Notes under the pieces: model-generated
Told to the model about the DNA's origin: nothing
The model's input: the letters and a program-made list of their open reading frames with translations, nothing else
The model's database searches: none
Part shown: positions 31,832 to 39,903 of the stretch, piece after piece
How the letters are laid out: each line of letters starts with the position of its first letter
Position numbering within the stretch: the stretch's first letter is position 1
Made by a program: the position numbers and the translations under genes
From: DASSFZ01 sp036514635
GTDB taxonomy: Bacteria; Chloroflexota; Anaerolineae; Fen-1058
Direction of reading: 5' to 3'
Assembly: GCA_036514635.1 (NCBI GenBank)
Contig: DATBWU010000095.1
Coordinates: 1-40,043 of the forward strand
Length of the DNA stretch: 40,043 bases

Positions 31832-33406
31832 ATGCTCACTTCGCCTCAACGTTCAGTCGTCGTCATCGGCGCGGGCCTGTCCGGTCTGAGCGCCGCGCTG
31901 AGCCTGGCCGAGCGCGGTCTGCCGCCGCTCGTCCTGGAAGCCGATCCGCACTTCGCCGGCGGGCGCGTCGCGGGTGGGCCGAACGTCGAGATCGAAAGCG
32001 ACGGCGAGGTCTGGTCGTTTCGGGGCGAGCACGGCATTCACGGTTTCTGGTCGCAATACTACAACCTGCGCGCGTTGCTCGGGCGCAACGGCATTTTGCC
32101 GCGCTTCGTTCCGGCGGTGGAAGAGGAGTGGGTGCTGGCCCGGGCCGGTCAGGTGTGGCGCGCAGCCGTCGGCAGCGCGATCCGCAACAGCATCTTCCCC
32201 GCGCCGTTTCACTACGCCATGATGTTTCTGCGACCGCGCTTCTGGACGTTGCTGGGCCTGCGCGACTGGCTGTCGATCCCGCTCGTGATCGGGCGGCTGT
32301 TCGGCGCAATGTCGATCGATCCGCTGCGCGAGGGCAAATCGCTGCAAGGACTGACGCTGCACGACTTCTGTCACGGCTGGTCGCCGTCGCTGCGCGCGTT
32401 CTTCGCCGGCCTGGCGCGCAGCGGTCTCTCGGCCCATCCCGAAGAAGTGCCGCTCGACGGGTTCATCGCCTTCCTGCGGTTCTACACGTTGATGCGCCGC
32501 GATGCCTGGCGCTTCGATTACCTGACCGCCGATTCCGGCACGGCGCTGATCGAGCCGATGGTGACGCGCTTGCAGGCGCTGGGCGGCGAAGTGATCCTCG
32601 GCGCGCGAGTGACGCGACTGGAGCGCGACCCCGCCGGACAAGATGCAGGCAGCGGCGACGCACGCGCGTGGCGCATCCATTTCGACTTCGACGGGCATCC
32701 GACGGCGACGCAGGCCCGATATGTCATCCTGGCGACCGACGCGCCGTCCGCGCAGCGCATCCTGCGTGACAGCCCCGACACGGCTGCGCAGGCAAACGCG
32801 ATGAAGTTCCCCACCGGCGTCGCTACCGCCGTCGTCCGCCTATGGTTCGATGCCGCGCCGCACTTCGGGCCGGAGGCGGGCATCTTCACCGGCGACTTCA
32901 TCCTCGACAACTTCTTCTGGCTGCATCGCTTCCAGACCGATTTCGCCGTGTGGCACGCCGCCACGGGCTGCACCGCGCTCGAAGCGCACGTGTATGGCCC
33001 ACCGGCGATGATCGAGCAGCCCGACGCTGCGCTACTGGCGCAAATGTTCACCGACGTGTATCGCGCCTGGCCGGAGCTGCGCGGGCACGTGATCCATCAC
33101 ACTCTACAGCGCAACGCGGCCGCGCATACGCTGTTCAAAGTCGGCGGTGGAGCGGATCGGCTCGGCACGCGCACGCCGTGGTCGGGCATCGCCGCCTGCG
33201 GCGACTGGGTGCGCCATCCGACACCGGCGCTCTTCATGGAGCGCGCCTGCGTCACCGGCATCGAGGCGGCCAACGCCATCCTTCAGGCGATGGGCAAACC
33301 GCAGTGGATGTTTCTGCCATACCCCAGGCCCGAATGGCTCGCCCGGCTGCTGGAGAAAATCTTTCGCGGCCTGCGGCGGCTGATGAGAGCGATGAAGCGA
33401 CGCTAA
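31832..33406 (+). CDS. FAD-dependent oxidoreductase, carotenoid desaturase/isorenieratene synthase-like
   Basis: 524 aa from ATG 31832; the frame is open further upstream through the divergent gene but has no support there. The N-terminal FAD site is intact: VVVIGAGLSGLSAALSLAERG and then LEADPHFAGGRV. The segment FRGEHGIHGFWSQYYNLRALL closely resembles the substrate-side motif of zeta-carotene desaturase/CrtU-type enzymes (EHGFHxFFxQYYN). ACGDWVRHPTPALFMERACVTGIEAAN at the C-terminus is the second FAD-binding block. A carotenoid or other isoprenoid substrate is likely but unproven; no other carotenoid gene is adjacent except a UbiA prenyltransferase 4.4 kb away. Stop TAA abuts a hairpin repeat. 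Confidence 0.8.
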   Translation: MLTSPQRSVVVIGAGLSGLSAALSLAERGLPPLVLEADPHFAGGRVAGGPNVEIESDGEVWSFRGEHGIHGFWSQYYNLRALLGRNGILPRFVPAVEEEWVLARAGQVWRAAVGSAIRNSIFPAPFHYAMMFLRPRFWTLLGLRDWLSIPLVIGRLFGAMSIDPLREGKSLQGLTLHDFCHGWSPSLRAFFAGLARSGLSAHPEEVPLDGFIAFLRFYTLMRRDAWRFDYLTADSGTALIEPMVTRLQALGGEVILGARVTRLERDPAGQDAGSGDARAWRIHFDFDGHPTATQARYVILATDAPSAQRILRDSPDTAAQANAMKFPTGVATAVVRLWFDAAPHFGPEAGIFTGDFILDNFFWLHRFQTDFAVWHAATGCTALEAHVYGPPAMIEQPDAALLAQMFTDVYRAWPELRGHVIHHTLQRNAAAHTLFKVGGGADRLGTRTPWSGIAACGDWVRHPTPALFMERACVTGIEAANAILQAMGKPQWMFLPYPRPEWLARLLEKIFRGLRRLMRAMKRR

Positions 33407-33545
33407 GAGGTTGTCTTACAACGCTCTCCAACCGCGTCCTCGCGGTTGACCTGCCTTCGCGTGCAAAGCACGCGGGGGTTGCGTCCCGCTCGGCGGGGTT
33501 GGCAACGCCCGCGAGGACGCGGGCTTGGAGCCGATCAACGCTGTG
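33407..33545. repeat. CGCGAGGACGCGGGC hairpin repeat, partial element
   Basis: It starts directly after the stop codon with GAGGTTGTCTTACAA, similar to the left end at 18475. It contains AACCGCG/CGCGGTT and GCCCGCG/CGCGGGC hairpins shared with 18475-18564 and 14562-14613, plus an extra GCGTGC/GCACGC insert. No matching right end found. It fills the gap before the proline dehydrogenase gene. Confidence 0.55.
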
Positions 33546-33633
33546 AAGCGAGGCGGAGATTCGCGGGTAAAGTGGTAGAATCGCTTTTTGCCGCAACACG
33601 ACAGAGGATGGGGGTGGGACGTGGAGATGACCC

Positions 33634-34560
33634 ATGATGCGCGCCGTTTTGCTCTGGATGTCTCGCAGCAAGTTTCTGCGCCGCCTGATCATGCGGCTGG
33701 GCTTCGCCCGCCGGGCGGCGGGACGCTTCGTCGCTGGTGAGACGATCGACGCGGCCATCGCCACGATCCGCGCGTTGAACGCCAGCGGTATCCTCGCCAC
33801 AGTCGATCATTTGGGCGAGAACGTCGAAACCGAAGCCGACGCGCACCGCGCCACCGACGACTACATAGCGGTGCTCGATCGCATCGGACGGGAAGGCGTG
33901 AAGTCGCACGCCTCGATCAAGCTGACGCAGTTGGGTCTCGACATCGGCGACGACTTCTGCCGCGAGAACGTTACCCGCGTCGTGCGGAAGGCTCAAGCGG
34001 TCGGGGCTTTCATCCGCATCGACATGGAGTCGCACGAGTACACCGATCGCACGCTCGCCATCCATCACAGCCTGCGCCAGGAGTTTGATAACGTCGGCAT
34101 CGTCATTCAGGCGTATCTCTATCGCAGCGAGGCCGACATCGCCCAACTGTGTGCACACGGCGCGAATGTCCGCCTGTGCAAAGGCGCATACCAAGAACCG
34201 CCTTCGGTCGCGTTCCCGAAGAAAGCGGACGTCGATGCGAACTTCGTGAAGCTGACCCGGAGACTGTTGCGCGCAGAATCTCTCGCGCGCGGCACGTACA
34301 GTGCCATCGCCACGCACGATGTCAAGATGATCGAGGCGGCCAAAGCTTGCATCACCGGGCAGCACGTGCCGCTCACCCGGTTCGAGTTTCAGATGCTGTA
34401 TGGTATCCGCCGCGATCTGCAGCAGCAACTGGTGAAGGCAGGCTACACAATGCGCGTGTACGTGCCTTACGGAACCGAGTGGTATCCGTATTTCATGCGC
34501 CGCCTGGCCGAGCGCCCGGCCAACGTGTGGTTCATCTTGCGCAACCTGTTCCGAGGATGA
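33634..34560 (+). CDS. Proline dehydrogenase
   Basis: 308 aa, the size of monofunctional bacterial PRODH. It oxidises proline to pyrroline-5-carboxylate with FAD, passing electrons to quinone at the membrane. Conserved blocks: SIKLTQLGLD, IRIDMESHEYTDRTL, VGIVIQAYLYRSEADI, VRLCKGAYQEP, IATHDVKMIE, FEFQMLYGIR and RVYVPYGTEWYPYFMRRLAERPAN (the last holds the proline-binding Tyr and paired Arg residues). GTGGAG 7-8 nt upstream supports the start. No P5C dehydrogenase is adjacent. Confidence 0.93.
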   Translation: MMRAVLLWMSRSKFLRRLIMRLGFARRAAGRFVAGETIDAAIATIRALNASGILATVDHLGENVETEADAHRATDDYIAVLDRIGREGVKSHASIKLTQLGLDIGDDFCRENVTRVVRKAQAVGAFIRIDMESHEYTDRTLAIHHSLRQEFDNVGIVIQAYLYRSEADIAQLCAHGANVRLCKGAYQEPPSVAFPKKADVDANFVKLTRRLLRAESLARGTYSAIATHDVKMIEAAKACITGQHVPLTRFEFQMLYGIRRDLQQQLVKAGYTMRVYVPYGTEWYPYFMRRLAERPANVWFILRNLFRG

Positions 34561-34569
34561 TTCAATCGC

Positions 34570-34640
34570 GACGAACGACAGATGACGAAGGACGATGGTA
34601 AGCTCGTTCGCTGTCCGGCCTTCGTCATTCGTCCTCCGTC
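34570..34640. repeat. GACGAAG-type heptamer hairpin
   Basis: The left arm contains GACGAACGACAG and ATGACGAAGGACGA; the right arm GGCCTTCGTCATTCGTCC is its partial complement. Same family as 19754-19797. It occupies the gap between the proline dehydrogenase and SDR genes. Confidence 0.5.
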
Positions 34641-34663
34641 AATCCGATCACGGCGATAGTGAA

Positions 34664-35416
34664 ATGGAGCCACGAAACCGAGTCGCCCTGGTCACGGGTG
34701 GCGCCCATCGCGTGGGCAAATCGATCGCACTGGCGCTGGCCGGCGCGGGCGCTCACACGATCATCACCTATCTCAGCGCCGTTGGCGAGGCGACGCGCAC
34801 GCTGCGCGAGATCGAAGCGCTGGGCGTGCAGGCCCTGTCGATGCGCCTCGACCAACGCGACCCGGCGCAGATCGAAGCGCTCTTCGGGCGCGTGCGCGAG
34901 CGCTTCGGCCGGCTCGACATCCTCGTCAACAGCGCGGCGATCATGGAGCGCAAGCCGGTCTTCGACATCACCCCCGACGACTGGGATCGCGTGCTCGACA
35001 CGAACCTGCGCGGCCCTTTCTTCGTCGCGCAGGCGGCGGCGCGGTTGATGATCGAATCGCATTCGGCGGAGGCAAACCGCACGCCCGGCTGCATCGTCAA
35101 CATCGCCGATCTGGCCGCGCTGCACCCGTGGCCGTCGTACCTGGCACACACGGTGAGCAAGGCCGGCCTCGTCGCGCTGACGAAGGCATTGGCGCTGGCG
35201 CTGGCTCCCTCGATCCGCGTCAACGCTATTGCGCCGGGAGCCGTCCTCAAGCCGGCCGGCTGGAGCGATGCGCGATGGGAGCAGTTAGCCCAAAACGTCC
35301 CGCTGAACAGAACGGGCACACCGGACGACGTGGCCCAGGCCGTGTTGTACCTTGTTCGCAGCGAATTCGTCACGGGGCAACTCCTGGTGTTGGACGGAGG
35401 GCGTGAGTTAAGGTAA
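34664..35416 (+). CDS. Short-chain dehydrogenase/reductase with atypical catalytic residue
   Basis: 250 aa from ATG 34664 (MEPRNRVALVTGGAHRVGKSI). The Rossmann motif TGGAHRVG, the RLDILVNSAAIM (NxAA) and TNLRGPFFVAQAAA blocks are classical SDR and resemble pteridine reductase/3-oxoacyl-ACP reductase relatives. In the active site the usual YxxxK reads HTVSK: the Tyr is replaced by His (CAC; one base from TAC). The Ser position is also non-standard (IVNIADLAAL). VNAIAPGAVLKP and VLDGGREL close the fold. It may be a low-activity or non-catalytic member. Probably transcribed with the DUF3105 gene 33 bp downstream. Confidence 0.85.
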   Translation: MEPRNRVALVTGGAHRVGKSIALALAGAGAHTIITYLSAVGEATRTLREIEALGVQALSMRLDQRDPAQIEALFGRVRERFGRLDILVNSAAIMERKPVFDITPDDWDRVLDTNLRGPFFVAQAAARLMIESHSAEANRTPGCIVNIADLAALHPWPSYLAHTVSKAGLVALTKALALALAPSIRVNAIAPGAVLKPAGWSDARWEQLAQNVPLNRTGTPDDVAQAVLYLVRSEFVTGQLLVLDGGRELR

Positions 35417-35449
35417 ACTTACTTCACTCAACCATGGGAGGAGAGGCGT

Positions 35450-36100
35450 TTGGCCGGCAAAGACTTGAACAAGAAAGAACTCCGCCGCCAACGGCGGCAG
35501 AGAGAGAAGACACAGCGTGAGCGCGCCGCGCTTCGCAAACGAGCGATGATTTGGGGCGGGGGCGTTTTCGTGACGATCCTGATCGGCGTGGTTCTGTTTC
35601 AGCAACTGAACCCGGCGAATCAAGTCGGCACGGTCGTGCTGGATCAGGGCAACCAACACATCGGCAGTGTCGACGAGCCGCACGTGCCTTACAACACCAC
35701 GCCGCCCACGTCCGGGCCGCACATGTCCGGATTGTGGCAATGGGGCATCTCGGAAGAGCCGATTGCCGACGAATGGCAGGTGCACAACCTGGAAGATGGC
35801 GGCGTGATCATTCAGTACGACTGCCCGGACGACAGTTGCCCCGATCTCAAAGCGGAATTGACGGACTTCGTCACGCAGCTGCTCGCCGATTCGTCGCTGC
35901 GAAATCCCAATAGCGGCACTGTGCACTTGATCCTAGCGCCTTATTCCGGCTTTCGAAACACGCCGGCCAGCAGCGGCCAGCGCATCGCGCTGACGGCCTG
36001 GACGCGCATCCTGTATCTGGACACGGTCGATCGCCAGAAGATGATGGAGTTCATCCGGGCCTACCTCAACGACGATCACCACGCCAGAGGCGCAGGGTGA
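35450..36100 (+). CDS. DUF3105 membrane-anchored protein
   Basis: 216 aa from a TTG start at 35450, supported by GGGAGGAGAGG 5-8 nt upstream. A highly charged cytoplasmic N-terminus (KKELRRQRRQREKTQRERAALRKR) precedes one membrane helix (IWGGGVFVTILIGVVLF). The outer domain matches DUF3105: HVPYNTTPPTSGPHMSG, VHNLEDGGVIIQYDC and APYSGFRNTPASSGQRIALTAW. The conserved His residues suggest metal binding. The family has no known role. It overlaps the following DinB gene by 4 bp (GTGA), so the two are coupled. Confidence 0.88.
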   Translation: MAGKDLNKKELRRQRRQREKTQRERAALRKRAMIWGGGVFVTILIGVVLFQQLNPANQVGTVVLDQGNQHIGSVDEPHVPYNTTPPTSGPHMSGLWQWGISEEPIADEWQVHNLEDGGVIIQYDCPDDSCPDLKAELTDFVTQLLADSSLRNPNSGTVHLILAPYSGFRNTPASSGQRIALTAWTRILYLDTVDRQKMMEFIRAYLNDDHHARGAG

Positions 36101-36579
36101 GCGTCCAGCGCGATCTCATCCAAAAACGGCTGCACGACGAGGGCGACAAGCTGATCCGCACTTTTGATCGGCTATCGCCCCGGCAGCAGGCCCTGACGAT
36201 CTACACGGATGGGATGGAGTGGACGTTCAAGGACTTAGTGGCGCATCTGGTATCGGCGGAACGGGCTTTTCTATTCTACGGGCGCGACATCCTGAACGGC
36301 GGCGAAGGCGCACCGGAAGGCTTCGACATCAACGCGTTCAATCATCGCGAAGTGGCCCGCTTGCGCGAGCGCACCTTCGCGCAGCTGATCGAGGACCTGC
36401 GCGCGGTGCGGCGGGAGACGATTGACCTGGTCGGGCACATCGCCGACGAGGATTTCGCGCGCAGCGGCCGCCACCCGTTCTTCGGGCCGATGTCGATCGA
36501 CGAGATGTTCAAACTGATCTATCGGCACACCATGATGCACCTGCGCGACGTGCGGCGGTTGATCGGGCCGGAGCTGTAA
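36097..36579 (+). CDS. DinB-like/maltose-O-acetyl... DinB superfamily protein (four-helix metal-binding fold)
   Basis: 160 aa from GTG 36097, overlapping the DUF3105 stop by 4 bp. Helical throughout, with DinB-type metal ligands: EWTFKDLVAHLVSAER (first His) and KLIYRHTMMHLRDVRRL (HxxxH). DinB/YfiT-like proteins bind a divalent metal through three His and some are thiol or hydrolase enzymes; the substrate is unknown here. The label should be read simply as DinB superfamily protein. It is followed by a cloverleaf repeat and then a second DinB-like gene. Confidence 0.8.
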   Translation: MSVQRDLIQKRLHDEGDKLIRTFDRLSPRQQALTIYTDGMEWTFKDLVAHLVSAERAFLFYGRDILNGGEGAPEGFDINAFNHREVARLRERTFAQLIEDLRAVRRETIDLVGHIADEDFARSGRHPFFGPMSIDEMFKLIYRHTMMHLRDVRRLIGPEL

Positions 36580-36589
36580 GCCGGGCGTT

Positions 36590-36722
36590 GCGTCCCTGAC
36601 CGGAGAACGCCGGACGGTGAATCGTTCGGCTGAACGCATGGAAGCCCGGTCAACCGGGCTGCCGGACAATCGGCTTCAGCCGATTTCCACGCCTTCAGAC
36701 CGGAGTTTGAACTCCGGGCTCC
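36590..36722. repeat. Cloverleaf-like interspersed repeat, copy 2 (inverted relative to copy 1)
   Basis: The reverse complement aligns to 11745-11870 over nearly its whole length, including GTGGAAATCGGCTGAAGCCG, AGCCCGGTTGACCGGGCTTCC and ACCGTCCGGCG. It adds a CCGGAGTTTGAACTCCGG hairpin at 36701-36718. Confidence 0.75.
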
Positions 36723-36733
36723 GGGCGAGGACA

Positions 36734-37264
36734 ATGGAGAAGCCCGGCCGATCCCGCGAAGTAATGTTGGCACGGTTGAAGAGTGAAATGGCCGATCGCA
36801 AGGAAGCCATCCGCAAGCATCTCGAAACGACTCGTGCGATCCTGCTCGGTGTGGTCAGCCGCCTGAGCGCAGAAGACTGGAATCGACCGGTCGCATCGAG
36901 CGAAGGTGCGTGGACGGCGCAACAGGCGTTGGCGCATTTGGCAACGGCGGAGGCAGGCCAGATCGCCATCGGGCGACGTATGCTCACCGGCGAAGCCAGG
37001 CTCCGGGACGACTTCGATCTGAACTACTGGAATCAGCGTCAGGTCGAAAAGCTCAAGGGTTGGTCGCCGGCGGAACTGCTCAACGACCTGGGCGCGTCCC
37101 GCCAAACGCTGCTGTCATGGATCGACGGGCTGAGCGAGGCTGATCTCGACAAATCGGGCCAGCACGGGCGCGGCGACATCGTCACCGTCGAGCAGCTGTG
37201 CTTCCGTATCGGCGAGCACGAAGCCGAGCACGCAAAAGAAATCTGGCAGACTCTGGGAAAGTGA
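36734..37264 (+). CDS. DinB superfamily protein
   Basis: 176 aa from ATG 36734; ATG 36764 (MLARLKSEMADRKE) is an alternative. The frame is open back to 36617, but those 39 codons are made by the cloverleaf repeat and match the false N-terminus of the LOG ORF, so they are rejected. The four-helix fold is apparent: VSRLSAEDWNRPVASSEGAWTAQQALAHLATAE (first His) and CFRIGEHEAEHAKEIW (HExxH-like second and third ligands). It is unlike its DinB neighbour in sequence, so it is not a recent tandem duplication. Function unknown. Confidence 0.75.
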   Translation: MEKPGRSREVMLARLKSEMADRKEAIRKHLETTRAILLGVVSRLSAEDWNRPVASSEGAWTAQQALAHLATAEAGQIAIGRRMLTGEARLRDDFDLNYWNQRQVEKLKGWSPAELLNDLGASRQTLLSWIDGLSEADLDKSGQHGRGDIVTVEQLCFRIGEHEAEHAKEIWQTLGK

Positions 37265-37270
37265 TCGCGT

Positions 37271-37582
37271 GTGTTAATCCTTCAATCACGTAACGGGGTG
37301 CCTATTCGCCTCACCGAGGAGCGGTGGCGACACATTACTCGCCGGCATCCCGAAATAGACGATCAGCGTGATCGGGTATTGGAAACTGTGGGCGACCCCG
37401 ATTTGATCCAGCAAGGGGATTACGGAGAAGTGCTGGCCGTGCGTTACTATATTCAGACACCGCTGACCAGCAAGTTTCTTACGGTAGCATATCGAGAAAT
37501 CAGTTCCGACGACGGTTTTGTCTTGACGGCTTATTTCACGAATCGGCCATCAGCCAGGAGAGCAACGATATGGAAGCGGTGA
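37271..37582 (+). CDS. BECR/RelE-like putative RNase, module copy 2
   Basis: 103 aa from GTG 37271 (VLILQSRNGVPIRLTEERW). It shares with the 26022 protein the pattern RLTxERWxHI, a conserved His, VLETVGDPDLI, GxxGxxxAVR, FLTVAYREISSDDGFVLTAYFT and RRATIW. Compact size, a C-terminal YR/DDGF/TAYFT block and a small partner gene are typical of BECR-fold toxin RNases (PBECR/DUF4258-like); this is recognition by pattern. The N-terminus is intact here, unlike copy 1. It overlaps the next gene by 13 bp. No promoter as clear as that of copy 1 is seen; it may be read through from the DinB gene 6 bp upstream. Confidence 0.65.
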   Translation: MLILQSRNGVPIRLTEERWRHITRRHPEIDDQRDRVLETVGDPDLIQQGDYGEVLAVRYYIQTPLTSKFLTVAYREISSDDGFVLTAYFTNRPSARRATIWKR

Positions 37583-37788
37583 AAATTCTCGAAAAACCGG
37601 CATCAATCACGTGGGACTACGATGAAGATGCCGATGTCCTTTATCTTTCCGTTGGAGAACCGCAACCGGCCTTGGGCGTGGACATCGGTGAAGGGATCGT
37701 GCTTCGCTATGACGAGGCTCGCCGGGAAGTCGTGGGACTTACTTTAATCGGACTTCGGGCACGATTGTTGAAAGGGCTGGAGCGATAG
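37570..37788 (+). CDS. DUF2283 protein, module copy 2
   Basis: 72 aa. DUF2283 core: ITWDYDEDADVLYLSVGEPQPALGVDIGEGIVLRYDEARREVVGLTLIGLR. AGGAGAG 7-8 nt upstream lies within the 3' end of the partner gene, giving translational coupling as in copy 1. It is the canonical length for the family. Role unknown; an antitoxin-like partner is inferred from the repeated pairing. Confidence 0.85.
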   Translation: MEAVKILEKPASITWDYDEDADVLYLSVGEPQPALGVDIGEGIVLRYDEARREVVGLTLIGLRARLLKGLER

Positions 37789-37799
37789 CAGCGCTCAAT

Positions 37800-38705
37800 A
37801 TGCTCACTGTTATCTGGCGCTTCCTGCGATTGACGCGCCCCGTGTTTCTCGCCGGCGGGGCGTTGTTGTATGCCCTCGGCGCGGCACTGACTGCCACGGC
37901 GGGCTATCCCATCAGCTGGGGACGCTACGCGCTAGGCCAGATGATGCTCACTTCGATCCAGTTGACGACGCACTACGCCAACGAGTATTTCGATCTGGAA
38001 GGAGACCGCATCGTCGGCGCGAGCCGCACCTGGTTTTCAGGTGGCAGCGGCGTGCTGGCCGATGGACGCCTGTCGCCGCGCGTGGCCCGGATCGCAGCGC
38101 GCGGTTGCGGCCTGATCGCTGCCGCCACAATCGCGGTGACCTTGTGGATCGAGCCGCCGGCGAGCGCGATCGGCGCCGTGGCGTTGATGTGTGGCTGGTT
38201 TTATTCCGCCCCGCCGCTCCGCTTGGAAGCCAGTGGCTTCGGCGAGATTGTCACAGCGCTACTGGTCGGGTTTCTTTCGCCGCTCAGCGCCATCGTCATG
38301 CAGCGCGGGCCGATCGACGCGCGATGGGTAGCCATTGCCTTGCCGCTGATGCTGATCAACATCGCTATGGTGCTCACCTTCGAGTTTCCCGACTTCGACG
38401 CCGACCGACAGACCGGCAAGCGCACCCTGGTCGTCCGCCTGGGCCAGAGCCGCTCCGCGCAACTTCATAATCTGCTGCTGGCTTCCGCGTTCGGCGTGAC
38501 GTGGCTGGCGGTAGCGGTGGGCTGGATCGAGGCGCGCATCGCGGCCTGGGTATTGATCGGCCTGCCTCTGGCGGCGTGGCAGGTGTTCTACGTTGCGCGC
38601 CGAAGCACGCGGGATCGGCGGGGCGACTGGCTGCTCACCGCCGGCGGCATCGCCCTGTTCGCACTGACATCCACATCGTTCCTGGCCGGTCTTCTCACCA
38701 CATGA
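37800..38705 (+). CDS. UbiA-family prenyltransferase (MenA-like)
   Basis: 301 aa, eight to nine membrane helices. Both Mg-pyrophosphate sites are present: NEYFDLEGDR (NxxxDxxxD) in the second loop and DFPDFDADRQTGKRTL (DxxxD) in the sixth. The enzyme joins a polyprenyl chain to an aromatic or other acceptor in the membrane. The sequence resembles the 1,4-dihydroxy-2-naphthoate prenyltransferase branch of quinone synthesis, but acceptor specificity cannot be read. It overlaps the aldo/keto reductase start (ATGA), so the two form an operon. Confidence 0.85.
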   Translation: MLTVIWRFLRLTRPVFLAGGALLYALGAALTATAGYPISWGRYALGQMMLTSIQLTTHYANEYFDLEGDRIVGASRTWFSGGSGVLADGRLSPRVARIAARGCGLIAAATIAVTLWIEPPASAIGAVALMCGWFYSAPPLRLEASGFGEIVTALLVGFLSPLSAIVMQRGPIDARWVAIALPLMLINIAMVLTFEFPDFDADRQTGKRTLVVRLGQSRSAQLHNLLLASAFGVTWLAVAVGWIEARIAAWVLIGLPLAAWQVFYVARRSTRDRRGDWLLTAGGIALFALTSTSFLAGLLTT

Positions 38706-39826
38706 TGCCCGACACCAACTCAGACCCGGCAGCCTGTGGCGCGACGCCGGAAGGCACACAGCGCTATCGCGATCGCTTCCCGGATTTGCCCGGCCACTTC
38801 CGCCAGCAACAAGGCTGGTGGCTTTCCTCGATCGGGCTGGGCACGTATCTGGGCGAACCCGACGCCGACACCGACGCCGGTTATTCCGCTTCGGTCGAGT
38901 GCGCGATCGCGTCAGGCATCAACGTGATCGACACGGCGATCAACTATCGCTTCCAGCGCAGCGAACGGACGATCGGCGCGGCGCTCCAGGCGCTATTTGA
39001 ATCGGGCCGCGCGCAACGCGATGAGATCGTCGTCGCCTCGAAGGGCGGTTACGTGCCCTTCGAGGATGGTTACCCCGCCGACCCCGAGCGCGCCATCCGC
39101 GAGCGATACATCGATACCGCGATCGTGCGCGCCATAGACTTCGTCAACGGCCACTGCATCGCGCCGGAGTATCTGTGGTTTCAGATCGATCAGTCGCGGC
39201 GCAACCTCGGCGTCGCGTGCGTCGATATTTACTACCTGCACAATCCCGAAGCGCAATTGGAAGCCGTTTCGCGCGCCGATTTCCGCGCGCGCTTGCACAC
39301 GGCGTTTGAGTTTCTGGAAGATCGAGTCGATCAAGGCTGGATTCAATACTACGGCACGGCGACGTGGAATGCGTATCGCGTGTCGCCCAAGACCGGCGGC
39401 TATCTCGCGTTGGAAGAGGTGTTGGCCGTCGCTCGCGAGGTGCGCGGCATCCATCACCACTGCCGGTTCATCCAGTTGCCTTTCAACCTGGGGATGCTGG
39501 AAGCGCTGGTCGCGCGCAATCAGCGCGCCGGCAGCGAGTTGATGAGCATGCTCGAAGCCTCGCAACGCCTCGGCGTGACGGTGATGTGCAGTGCCACGCT
39601 GCTGCAGGCTCAATTGTTGGGGAAGATCCCTGATGTTCTGCGGGCACAATTCGGTCCGCTGACGACCGATGCACAACGCGCGATCCAATTCACCCGATCG
39701 GCTCCCGGCGTGACGACGGCGCTGGTCGGCATGAGTCGGGCCGGGCACGTCGAAGAGAATATCGCGACGGCGAAAAACCCGCCGCTGGATGAAACGGCCT
39801 TCAAGCAACTGTTCGTGCACCGGTGA
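38702..39826 (+). CDS. Aldo/keto reductase
   Basis: 374 aa from ATG 38702, overlapping the prenyltransferase stop by 4 bp. The TIM-barrel reductase signature is complete: GLGTYLGEPD, INVIDTAINYRFQRSE (catalytic Asp and Tyr), EIVVASKGGYVPF (catalytic Lys), VDIYYLHNPEAQ (His) and PGVTTALVGMSRAGHVEENI at the NADPH-binding end. An extended loop after the Lys (DPERAIRERYIDTAIVRAIDFVNGHCIAPEYL) is typical of the larger AKR subgroup. It reduces carbonyls with NADPH; the substrate is unknown. It is followed at once by a hairpin terminator. Confidence 0.9.
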   Translation: MMPDTNSDPAACGATPEGTQRYRDRFPDLPGHFRQQQGWWLSSIGLGTYLGEPDADTDAGYSASVECAIASGINVIDTAINYRFQRSERTIGAALQALFESGRAQRDEIVVASKGGYVPFEDGYPADPERAIRERYIDTAIVRAIDFVNGHCIAPEYLWFQIDQSRRNLGVACVDIYYLHNPEAQLEAVSRADFRARLHTAFEFLEDRVDQGWIQYYGTATWNAYRVSPKTGGYLALEEVLAVAREVRGIHHHCRFIQLPFNLGMLEALVARNQRAGSELMSMLEASQRLGVTVMCSATLLQAQLLGKIPDVLRAQFGPLTTDAQRAIQFTRSAPGVTTALVGMSRAGHVEENIATAKNPPLDETAFKQLFVHR

Positions 39827-39859
39827 GGCGAACGATCGGCATAGAGATAACCGGCACGG

Positions 39860-39892
39860 AGATGACCGGCACTTTGAAAGCGCCGGTCATCT
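39860..39892 (+). terminator. Hairpin after the aldo/keto reductase, ACCGGC palindrome family
   Basis: AGATGACCGGC (39860-39870) and GCCGGTCATCT (39882-39892) are perfect complements. They are preceded by a stray ACCGGCAC copy (39850-39857). No T-run follows, so termination is weak or it is simply a repeat. Confidence 0.5.
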
Positions 39893-39903
39893 GATCTAAA
39901 ATG

